Part shown: one piece after another, positions 34,061-41,520 of the stretch
Layout of the letters: each line of letters starts with the position of its first letter
Numbering within the stretch: position 1 is the first letter of the stretch
DNA from: Mucinivorans hirudinis
GTDB lineage: Bacteria > Bacteroidota > Bacteroidia > Bacteroidales > Rikenellaceae
Length of the DNA stretch: 64,000 nucleotides
Reading direction: 5' to 3'
NCBI GenBank assembly: GCA_000723505.1
Contig: HG934468.1
Coordinates: forward strand, 2,884,798-2,948,797
Position numbers and translations under genes: made by a program
Notes under the pieces: model-generated
Told to the model about the DNA's origin: nothing
Database searches by the model: none
What the model saw: only the letters and a program-made list of their open reading frames with translations

Positions 34061-35326
34061 ATGATAGATAGAACAATAGCTCCTCGAATCACTCTACCGC
34101 AGTATGTGAAATTGCCGCAGGTGGGAATTCGCCATACTAAGAACGGCATTAAGTTACTCTCGCTCGATGCCGGCACGCAGAGCGTTATTCGCTTAACGGT
34201 AGTCTTTGCGGCTGGCACTCGCCACCAAAGTCATCCCTTCTTGGCAAGCGCTATGCTTAATATGTTGTCCGAGGGGAGCGAAAAATATTCTTCGGCACGC
34301 ATTGCCGAGATTCTCGATTTTTTCGGTATATACTACGACACGAATATAGACCGAGACTACTCGATGGTAACAATCAGTTGCCTGAACCGCTTTCTCCCCC
34401 AAACGCTCGAGCTGTTGGAGCAAATGTTGTTGCACCCCGTTTTTGACGAAAACGAACTACGTATATACACTGCTAAACGCAAACAAAATATTAAGATAGA
34501 GCGCGAAAAGCCTTCATTTATAGCGCGTGAGGAGTTCTCAAAGGCACTCTTCGGCGAGGAGCACCCCTATGGTGCAGCCTCGGATGAAGATTTGTATGAT
34601 GGGCTGACCGGAGATTTGTTGATGGAGCAATACGCTAAGTATTATGTTGCTTCGAACTGTTTTGCGGTGACCTCGGGAATGGTCTCTGAAGTGGAGTTGG
34701 AGATGATTGAGGAGTTATTGGCAAAAATTCCTATCGGAGCATCCATAGAGGATGAGGCGATTGGCGAGCCTGTTTCTATCCGTGAAAAGTATATACCTCG
34801 AAAAAACGCCTTGCAGGCAAGCATCCGCATCGGGCGGGTACTATTCCCCAAAAACCACCCCGACTACAACGGAATGCAGATTGTGGCGATGATTCTGGGC
34901 GGATATTTCGGCAGTCGTTTGGTGCAAAATATCAGGGAGGAGAAGGGGTATACTTATGGGATTTATGCGGCGATGGTGACCCTAAAGCAGGCGGGATATT
35001 TTGCCGTTGCAACGGATGTGGCGGCGGAGCACAGCGAGGATGCCGTGCGCGAGATTTTTTATGAAATGGATAGACTTGGCAGCGAATTGGTGTGTGATGA
35101 GGAGTTGGAGGTTGTCAGGAATACGATTGTGGGTGAATTGATGCGCTTGGCAGATGGACCTTTCGGGGTGGCGGATATAACAATCGAGTCTGAGCAGTGT
35201 GGCAAAACAAACGATTCGGTTAATGAGTTTTTGGAAGAGGTACGAGAGATAACGCCCCTGAGGATACGGGAACTGGCAGCAAAATATTTGTCGTCGGAGA
35301 GTATGACACGGGTTGTGGTTGGGTAG
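34061..35326 (+). CDS. M16 peptidase family protein without the zinc motif
   Basis: 421 residues with the M16 two-lobe fold: the N-lobe opens HTKNGIKLLSLDAGTQSVIRLTVVF, and the C-lobe has the conserved RxxxEKGYTYGIYA near residue 290. Where catalytic members carry HxxEH, this one reads ASAMLNMLSEGS, so zinc cannot bind. Such proteins act as non-catalytic partners of an active M16 subunit, normally encoded next door; no partner is in the window. The gene starts right after a tRNA terminator and its stop codon lies inside a minisatellite. Confidence 0.85.
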   Translation: MIDRTIAPRITLPQYVKLPQVGIRHTKNGIKLLSLDAGTQSVIRLTVVFAAGTRHQSHPFLASAMLNMLSEGSEKYSSARIAEILDFFGIYYDTNIDRDYSMVTISCLNRFLPQTLELLEQMLLHPVFDENELRIYTAKRKQNIKIEREKPSFIAREEFSKALFGEEHPYGAASDEDLYDGLTGDLLMEQYAKYYVASNCFAVTSGMVSEVELEMIEELLAKIPIGASIEDEAIGEPVSIREKYIPRKNALQASIRIGRVLFPKNHPDYNGMQIVAMILGGYFGSRLVQNIREEKGYTYGIYAAMVTLKQAGYFAVATDVAAEHSEDAVREIFYEMDRLGSELVCDEELEVVRNTIVGELMRLADGPFGVADITIESEQCGKTNDSVNEFLEEVREITPLRIRELAAKYLSSESMTRVVVG

Positions 35327-35500
35327 GACGGGTAGGACTGATAGGACTGATAGGACGGGTAGGACGGGTAGGACGGGTAGGACGGGTAGGACGGGTAGGA
35401 CGGGTAGGACGGGTAGGACGGGTAGGACGGGTAGGACGGGTAGGACGGGTAGGACGGGTAGGACGGGTAGGACTGATAGGGCTGGTAGGACGGGTAGGAC
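35321..35500. repeat. 9-bp minisatellite, 20 units
   Basis: Twenty tandem units of GGGTAGGAC or close variants (TGATAGGAC, TGATAGGGC, TGGTAGGAC) run from 35321 to 35500. The first unit contains the stop codon of the M16 gene. Variants lie near both ends; the 13 units in the middle are identical, as expected for recent slippage expansion. Confidence 0.97.
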
Positions 35501-35510
35501 TTTTAGTGCC

Positions 35511-35590
35511 GACCTACCAGTCCTATCAGTCCTACCCGTCCTAAAAGTCCTAAAAAAGTCCTAAAAAAGCCCTAAAAAAGCCCTAAAAAA
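35511..35590. repeat. Inverted copy of the minisatellite with a decaying tail
   Basis: The strand now reads ACCTACCAGTCCTATCAGTCC and continues as CCTACCCGTCC: the complement of the array end, including its variant units in matching order. It then decays to repeats of about 12 bp (AAAGTCCTAAAA, AAGCCCTAAAAA). Together with 35321-35500 it can form a long hairpin, possibly serving as terminator between the M16 gene and folB. Confidence 0.85.
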
Positions 35591-35603
35591 ATCGCCAAAA
35601 AAT

Positions 35604-35972
35604 ATGATAGCAAAAATAACTCTCGAAAACATCGAGCTATATGCCTTTCACGGCTGCTATGAGCAGGAGCAGCGCGTGGGTAACCGCTTTCGCGTCGATA
35701 TTTATTTGACTTATGATGCCGAGAAGGCGGCAAAATCGGACAACGTTGCTGATACTATAAACTACCTTCGCGCCTACGAAATTGTGCGCGAGCAGATGTT
35801 GATAACCTCTCATATTCTCGAAAATGTGGTGGATAGAATACTAACAAAGCTGGGCGAAGAGTTTGCGGAAATCCTACGTGCCGAGGTTCGAGTGGCGAAG
35901 CTTGCGCCACCTCTCGGTGGTCACCTTCAGGGTGTTAGCGTCACGATGGAGCGTAATTACTCTGAACAATAA
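35604..35972 (+). CDS. folB: Dihydroneopterin aldolase
   Basis: 122 residues, the normal FolB size. ITLENIELYAFHGCYEQEQRVGNRF carries the conserved Tyr and Glu of the pterin site and KLAPPLGG the C-terminal block. It cleaves dihydroneopterin to 6-hydroxymethyldihydropterin in folate synthesis and works as an octamer. No other folate gene adjoins it. It is followed by a hairpin that overlaps the nrdJ promoter. Confidence 0.93.
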   Translation: MIAKITLENIELYAFHGCYEQEQRVGNRFRVDIYLTYDAEKAAKSDNVADTINYLRAYEIVREQMLITSHILENVVDRILTKLGEEFAEILRAEVRVAKLAPPLGGHLQGVSVTMERNYSEQ

Positions 35973-36013
35973 GCAGATAATAAATTGTTAATAACTTTTC
36001 GATAAATTGTTAA

Positions 36014-36040
36014 TAGGGCAAAATATTTGCCCTATTTTTG
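36014..36040 (+). terminator. Hairpin after folB overlapping the nrdJ -7 box
   Basis: TAGGGCAAA, loop ATA, TTTGCCCTA, then TTTTTG. It has the form of an intrinsic terminator for folB. The final TA of its right arm is also the first two bases of TATTTTTG (36033-36040), a -7 box placed 23 bases before the nrdJ ATG. The palindrome could therefore also be an operator for nrdJ. Confidence 0.65.
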
Positions 36041-36063
36041 TATCAAGAAAAATAATCGAAAAG

Positions 36064-38580
36064 ATGAATAATAAGGTAGAATACAGCTATGAAGAGGCGG
36101 TGCAACAGGCGCGCGACTACTTCCGCGGTGATGAACTTGCCGCCACAGTGTGGGTGAGCAAATATGCCCTCAAAGATTCGTGGGGTAAAATTTTTGAAAA
36201 CTCCCCCGAGCAGATGCACGAGCGTATCGCATCTGAGTTGGCACGAATTGAAGCAAAATATCCTAATCCGCTTAAAAAGGAGGATATTATGGAGTTGCTT
36301 CTTGATTTTAAGTATGTTGTGCCGCAGGGCGGACCGATGACGGGCGTGGGTAATGATTTGCAAATTGCCTCTCTGTCAAACTGCTTTGTAATTGGACACG
36401 AACGCCCTGCCGACTCCTACGGCGGCATCATCCGCATCGATGAGGAGCAGGTGCAGCTGATGAAGCGGCGCGGTGGCGTTGGGCACGACCTCTCGCACAT
36501 TCGTCCAACGGGCAGCCCGGTTCTGAACTCTGCACTCACCAGCACCGGCATCGTTCCATTTATGGAGCGCTACTCCAACTCAACTCGGGAGGTGGCGCAG
36601 GACGGTCGTCGCGGTGCGTTGATGCTTTCGCTCTCGATAAAGCACCCTGATGCAGAACGTTTTATTGATGCCAAGACGACACAGGGCAAAGTTACGGGAG
36701 CAAATGTTTCAGTAAAGATTGATGATGAGTTTATGCGGGCTGTGGTTGAGAATAGGAGCTACAATCAGCAGTTCCCAATCGTGGGCGATGAGCCGATGTT
36801 CAAGAACACAATCGATGCTCGCACACTCTGGAACAAGATCATACACAATGCTTGGCAGAGTGCCGAGCCGGGTATTTTATTCTGGGATACGATTATACGT
36901 GAGTCAATTCCTGACTGCTATGCCGATTTGGGATTCGTTACCGTTTCGACAAACCCCTGTGGCGAGATTCCACTCTGTCCCTACGACTCGTGTCGCTTGA
37001 TGGCAATCAACCTATACAGCTACGTCGAAAATCCGTTTACCAAAAAGGCTAAATTCAACAAAGAACTATTCAAAGAGCACGTTCGCAAGGCGATGCGTCT
37101 GATGGACGACATTATCGACTTGGAGTTGGAAAAGGTGCATATGATTCTCGAGAAAATTGGCACAGACCCCGAGGCGGACGATATCCGACGAGTGGAGCGC
37201 CAGTTGTGGGAGAAGATTGCGCGCAAGGCTCTGCAAGGTCGTCGTGCAGGTTTGGGCATCACTGCCGAGGGGGATATGTTGGCAGCCTTGGGGCTGCGAT
37301 ACGGTACGCCGGAGGCTCTTGAGTTTGCTGTCGAAATTCAAAAAACTTTGGCTCTGGAGGCTTACCGCAGCTCGGTGGAGATGGCAGCAGAGCGTGGCGC
37401 TTTTGAGATGTACGACACTGAGCGCGAACGCAATAACCCGATGATTGCACGCATTCGCGAGGCTGAACCCGAACTATACGCAACGATGGAGAAGGTGGGA
37501 AGACGCAACGTCGCTATGCTAACTATTGCGCCAACGGGCACTACTTCGCTTATGACGCAGACCACCAGCGGTATAGAACCTGTCTTTATGCCGGTTTATA
37601 AACGTCGCCGCAAGGTCAATCCCAGCGATAAGGATGTGAAGGTTACTTTTGTTGATGAGGTTGGTGATTCTTGGGAGGAGTACAACGTTTTCCACCACAA
37701 GTTCAAAACGTGGCTACATATCAATGGTTATGACTTCTCGAAAATGAGCGATGATGAGATTGATGAGGCTGTAGAAAAATCACCCTACCACAAGGCAACA
37801 AGCAACGATATTGATTGGGTGAGCAAGGTGCGGATGCAGGGTGCTATTCAGAAATGGGTAGACCACTCGATTTCTGTTACTGTTAATCTGCCAGAGGATG
37901 TTGATGAAGAGTTGGTTGCGCAGGTCTATTTGACCGCTTGGCAGGAGGGATGTAAGGGGGTGACGGTCTATCGCGACGGCTCGCGTGCGGGTGTATTGGT
38001 CAAAAAGGATAGCGGCGAAAAACAGGGCGTTCTACCAAATAAACGCCCCGAATCACTTGAGGCAGACGTAGTCCGTTTCAAAAATGGTAAAGAGGAGTGG
38101 ATAGCATTCGTAGGTCTCTATAATGGAATACCTTACGAAATATTTACCGGTAAAAAAGAGGAGGATACACTCTATATTCCCCCGCGCGTAACTAAGGGGC
38201 GTATCATCAAGGTTTTAGAGGCTGACGGAGCGAAACGCTATGATTTCCAGTACGATGATAAGTATGGTTATACCAACACCATAGGCGGCATCTCGCGTCT
38301 GTTCGATGAAGGATTTTGGAACTATGCCAAGTTGATTTCGGGCGTATTGCGCAACGCTATGCCCATCACGGATGTTGTGAACCTCGTTACGTCATTACGC
38401 CTTGATAGCGAGACGATTAATACTTGGAAAAATGGTGTGGCACGTGCCTTGTATAAATATATACCCAATGGCACGAAGGCTAAGGGTGGTACTGTCTGCC
38501 CCGAGTGCGGACAGGAGTCCTTGCAGTACCAGGAAGGGTGTTTGGTTTGCACCTCTTGCGGGCACAGTAAGTGTGGCTAG
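36064..38580 (+). CDS. nrdJ: Adenosylcobalamin-dependent (class II) ribonucleotide reductase
   Basis: 838 residues from the ATG at 36064; a frame from 36007 would begin upstream of the promoter box. LSNCFVIG and NPCGEIPLCPYDSC hold the conserved active-site Cys and Glu. QDGRRGALMLSLSIKHPD and TGTTSLMTQTTSGIEP are class II blocks. The C-terminus carries a TSCPD-type domain and a zinc ribbon (CPECGQESLQ and CTSCGHSKCG). It makes deoxyribonucleotides using a radical from adenosylcobalamin, with or without oxygen. It complements the riboswitch-controlled nrdD/nrdG at 10681-15050. Confidence 0.96.
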   Translation: MNNKVEYSYEEAVQQARDYFRGDELAATVWVSKYALKDSWGKIFENSPEQMHERIASELARIEAKYPNPLKKEDIMELLLDFKYVVPQGGPMTGVGNDLQIASLSNCFVIGHERPADSYGGIIRIDEEQVQLMKRRGGVGHDLSHIRPTGSPVLNSALTSTGIVPFMERYSNSTREVAQDGRRGALMLSLSIKHPDAERFIDAKTTQGKVTGANVSVKIDDEFMRAVVENRSYNQQFPIVGDEPMFKNTIDARTLWNKIIHNAWQSAEPGILFWDTIIRESIPDCYADLGFVTVSTNPCGEIPLCPYDSCRLMAINLYSYVENPFTKKAKFNKELFKEHVRKAMRLMDDIIDLELEKVHMILEKIGTDPEADDIRRVERQLWEKIARKALQGRRAGLGITAEGDMLAALGLRYGTPEALEFAVEIQKTLALEAYRSSVEMAAERGAFEMYDTERERNNPMIARIREAEPELYATMEKVGRRNVAMLTIAPTGTTSLMTQTTSGIEPVFMPVYKRRRKVNPSDKDVKVTFVDEVGDSWEEYNVFHHKFKTWLHINGYDFSKMSDDEIDEAVEKSPYHKATSNDIDWVSKVRMQGAIQKWVDHSISVTVNLPEDVDEELVAQVYLTAWQEGCKGVTVYRDGSRAGVLVKKDSGEKQGVLPNKRPESLEADVVRFKNGKEEWIAFVGLYNGIPYEIFTGKKEEDTLYIPPRVTKGRIIKVLEADGAKRYDFQYDDKYGYTNTIGGISRLFDEGFWNYAKLISGVLRNAMPITDVVNLVTSLRLDSETINTWKNGVARALYKYIPNGTKAKGGTVCPECGQESLQYQEGCLVCTSCGHSKCG

Positions 38581-38624
38581 TGTTGGGTCAATTTGGAACG
38601 TAAGGTTGGCTTACATTTGAAATT

Positions 38625-38664
38625 ACCATCAATCGATAGAAGTTAGATTTTGTCGGTTGATGGT
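38625..38664 (+). terminator. Hairpin after nrdJ
   Basis: ACCATCAATCGA pairs with TCGGTTGATGGT (one wobble) across a 16-base loop, 44 bases after the nrdJ stop. The following bases are purine-rich, so termination is uncertain. Confidence 0.45.
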
Positions 38665-38749
38665 GAAAAGGAGAGAGAGCAATCAAACTTGTTTGAATTG
38701 CCGAACGACGCATAATTTATGCAAAATTATCCAAATTGTTTGACGCCTA

Positions 38750-39952
38750 GTGTTATGTTAATTTTGATATGGCGTAAATTATTTTTATCTTTGTGATAAA
38801 TATAGCCTACAATGATTCGTTACACTATCAAATTATCGGCAGCGGAGGTTGCCGAGCTTCAGACAATAATAAAAAAGGGAAGCCATAGTGCTCATTCTTT
38901 TCGTGTTGCTCATATTTTATTGAGTTGCGACAAGGGAGAATTTTCTGACAATAAAGGGATTACCAATGAGAGTATTTGTAAGGTTTTGAAGATTGGAGCA
39001 AGGACAATCGACAGAGTTAAGAAACGATTTGTCGAAGAAGGCTTTGAGGAGGTACTCGAACGTCGCCCTTCGGGTCAGCTCTATCAGAAAAAAGTAGATG
39101 GTGATTTAGAAGCCAAGATAGTAGCATTGTGTTGTAGCGAACCGCCAGCAGGATTTTCCAAATGGTCTTTGCGAATGCTTTCTAATAAAGTTGTTGAATT
39201 GCAGTATGTTGATTACATTTCACACGTTAGTGTGTCTAATGTATTAAAAAAAACGAACTTAAGCCTTGGAAAGTAAAGGGGTGGGTGATTCCGCCTGAGC
39301 AGAGTGCTAATTTTGTGGCTAATATGGAGCGAGTGTTGGATGTTTATAAGCAGCCCTATAATGAAGAGTATCCGGTTGTTTGTATGGACGAGTCGCCAAA
39401 GCAGCTAATTGAAGAAGTTGCATCAATTCCAATGAAACCGGGGCAGGATGCAAGAGTAGATTATGAATACATTAGGCACGGAACGGTAAATATATTCATT
39501 GCCAATGAACCCCTTACAGGTAGGAGAATAGTGGATGTTACGGATTTTAAGACAAAAGCAGATTGGGCAAAATTCATCAAGAAAATATCTGATGAATATC
39601 CCACTGCCAAGAAGATAAAATTGGTTATGGATAACTTCAAAACTCACGATGGTTCTGCTTTTTATGAGATTTTTCCACCTGAGCAGGCAAAGGAGTTATG
39701 GGATAGATTTGAGTTTATTTTAACTCCCAAGCACGGCAGTTGGTTGAATATGGCAGAGATAGAGTTACACGTGCTCAATGGTCAGTGTTTGAATAGGCAT
39801 ATTCCTACCAAAGAAAAAGTTATCGCTGAGGTAGAAGCGTGGCAAAACCATCGAAATAACGCAAACTTGAAAATTAACTGGCAATTTACAAATGAAGATG
39901 CAAGAATAAAACTCAAAAAATTATATCCGTCAATTCAAAATTAACATAACAC
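38750..39952 (+). mobile_element. IS630-family insertion sequence
   Basis: 1203 bp with perfect 18-bp terminal inverted repeats (GTGTTATGTTAATTTTGA) and flanking TA duplications (38748-38749, 39953-39954), the hallmark of IS630/Tc1-type transposition. It has landed in the right end of a MITE-like element. Confidence 0.95.
38812..39944 (+). CDS. IS630-family transposase, two frames joined by -1 frameshift
   Basis: The first frame (38812-39276, 154 residues) is a helix-turn-helix N-terminus (RTIDRVKKRFVEEGFEEVLERR). The second (-1 frame, to 39944) is the DDE domain: CMDES, LVMDNFKTHDG and LTPKHGSWLNMAEIE supply all three acidic residues. They join at a run of eight A (39246-39253, reading TTA AAA AAA ACG), where slipping back one base gives KNELKPWKVKGW and a 377-residue protein. 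Intact ends and catalytic residues favour programmed frameshifting over a dead copy. A single-base indel cannot be excluded. Confidence 0.88.
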
Positions 39953-39971
39953 TAGTTAATATATAAAAAAT

Positions 39972-41426
39972 CATTATTAACCGACTAAAATCGGATTTTT
40001 GTTAATTATTTCTGCAATCGTTTAGTAATCAGCATGTATTTCCGCATAAATAGTCATTTCAAAATACCTACCCCCCCTCAAAATAGTGCCATTTGTATCG
40101 TTGGGGCTCGGCTCGATGAGCAAAAATTAGCCCCTTTTCGCTTGTGATAAGTGCGTTTGCAGTTCTGAATCATCCAAAAAATATCCAGATAACTCGTCAA
40201 ATGTATCCTCACCAACACCGCAACAGTCGAAAATGCTTTGTCAGTCTGCGTTTTGACTTTCAACACCGTCAAAAGTAGATGAGCAATGAGCGTTATCCAT
40301 ATCTGCGTCTTAATTCCATTCTCGGTCTCAGAGTAGAAAAAGTGTAGTTGAAAATTCTGCTTCAACTTCTTAAACAACAGCTCTATTTGCCAGCGGCACT
40401 TGTAGATAAAAGCCACATCCTCTGCACTGATTTGAAAGTTATTGGTGATAAAAACCAATATCCGACCCTTTTCATCACGATAAACAACTTTCCTTAAACA
40501 AACCTTCTTCTGCTCCTTATTATCCTTGTAATTCAGATGAATGTGCTCCTCTGATATTACTCCAAACTCTTTGTCGTTCAGCACTTTCTCTGAAATAACC
40601 TCCTGTACCTCGTAAACAGCATTGCGTTTCAACCGTCCGACAAACCAAACTCCCTCTTCTGTCCAGCGGGCATATTGCCCATAGTCGTTGTACGCCTTGT
40701 CGAAACAAATCATACTCCCTGCTGTGAGGTTGAGCTTGCTCAGAAATTTCTTATCGTGCATTTTTGCCTCGCTTATATTGACGTGCTTGGCACAATCGGC
40801 GTGAGCGTCTATCATCATATGCACCTTCAATCCACCCTTCTTCTTACCATCTCCTTTGGGGTTACGACCTACCCCCTTCATTATGTCCGAAAATAGGCGA
40901 ATAGTGGTAGAATCGAAGATGTAAAACTTCTCAAAATCCACCCCCTTAATTCGGCTGACCGACAAAAGTGGCGAGTAGTGGCTCAATAACTCAAAGTAGT
41001 AATCCCTGAACAAAACCTCATCTCTATCTCGCAAAGCATCGCCTATGGTGCTTTTGGCGGGCGATTTATCTAGCCCCAAATAGCTCAACTTGCCTTGCAA
41101 GCCCTGCATTGCTGCTGCAATCTCGCCCACAGAATCACACCTGCTAAAGACCCCAAAGAGCAAAGTTATCAACTGCTCCCACGAGCGAAATCGTTTGTAG
41201 TACCTATCCGATTTGTGGCGGTGAACTAACAGGTCAAACTTCGCTCTTGGCAGAAAATCTACAACCTGTTTGAAAATCGGCTGACCGACTAAATTTTTAT
41301 AACTATCTTTGCCCATAGTTGAATCTTGTATTGTTTGCACTTACAAAATTACAACTATCGGGGTAATTCTCTTCAAAGGGGATTACCCCTCTCTTTTTTT
41401 CTCAACTTTTTTGTCGGTCAGTAATG
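39972..41426 (-). mobile_element. IS4-family insertion sequence
   Basis: 1455 bp. The left end reads CATTATTAACCGAC and the right end, complemented, CATTACTGACCGAC. A 9-bp direct repeat ATAAAAAAT flanks it (39963-39971 and 41427-41435). It lies 19 bases from the IS630 and has separated the alkylsulfatase terminator from the DNA beyond it. Confidence 0.88.
40078..41340 (-). CDS. IS4-family transposase
   Basis: 420 residues. An N-terminal DUF4372-type region (FKQVVDFLPRAKFDLLVHRHKSD) is followed by the DDE_Tnp_1 catalytic core: YIFDSTTIRLF with the first Asp, MICFDKAYNDYGQY with the second, and the YREK-like YKCRWQIELLFKKLKQ with the Glu. It is intact with no frameshift. The start may be the first Met or Met9. 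Confidence 0.95.
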   Translation of the reverse strand: MQTIQDSTMGKDSYKNLVGQPIFKQVVDFLPRAKFDLLVHRHKSDRYYKRFRSWEQLITLLFGVFSRCDSVGEIAAAMQGLQGKLSYLGLDKSPAKSTIGDALRDRDEVLFRDYYFELLSHYSPLLSVSRIKGVDFEKFYIFDSTTIRLFSDIMKGVGRNPKGDGKKKGGLKVHMMIDAHADCAKHVNISEAKMHDKKFLSKLNLTAGSMICFDKAYNDYGQYARWTEEGVWFVGRLKRNAVYEVQEVISEKVLNDKEFGVISEEHIHLNYKDNKEQKKVCLRKVVYRDEKGRILVFITNNFQISAEDVAFIYKCRWQIELLFKKLKQNFQLHFFYSETENGIKTQIWITLIAHLLLTVLKVKTQTDKAFSTVAVLVRIHLTSYLDIFWMIQNCKRTYHKRKGANFCSSSRAPTIQMALF

Positions 41427-41430
41427 ATAA

Positions 41431-41476
41431 AAAATGGAGATTATTCCCCTTGGTCATCGGGAATAACCTCCATTTT
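41431..41476 (-). terminator. Terminator of the alkylsulfatase gene
   Basis: On the minus strand AAAATGGAGGTTATTCCC, a loop, then GGGAATAATCTCCATTTTTT: a 17-bp stem with one mismatch and a T run. The T run merges with the target duplication of the IS4 element, so that insertion abuts the terminator. Confidence 0.85.
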
Positions 41477-41520
41477 GTAGCTGAAGCCAAACAATGCTGA
41501 CACAAGAACTATTGACTCAC

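Larger units (their letters stand above)
38731..39961. repeat. MITE-like family 1, copy 3, right end split by IS630
   Basis: CCAAATTGTTTGACGCCTA (38731-38749) continues after the insertion as GTTAATAT (39955-39962). Joined, it matches the right terminal repeat of the other copies (CCAAATTGTTCAAAGCCGAG then TTAATA). The bases just before it (CAAAATTAT) match copy 2. I cannot find a clear left end. Confidence 0.6.

Noticed and set aside
35313-35564. 83-residue frame of Gly-Arg-Thr repeats
   Set aside because: It starts inside the M16 gene at a non-ATG codon and exists only because the 9-bp repeat keeps the frame open; no start signal or conserved domain.
35321-35590. Possible CRISPR array
   Set aside because: Units are 9 bp, contiguous and without spacers; this is a tandem minisatellite.
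38812-39276. Transposase fragment as a pseudogene
   Set aside because: The second frame continues exactly at an A8 slippery run and all DDE residues and both terminal repeats are intact, so a frameshifted product is more likely.
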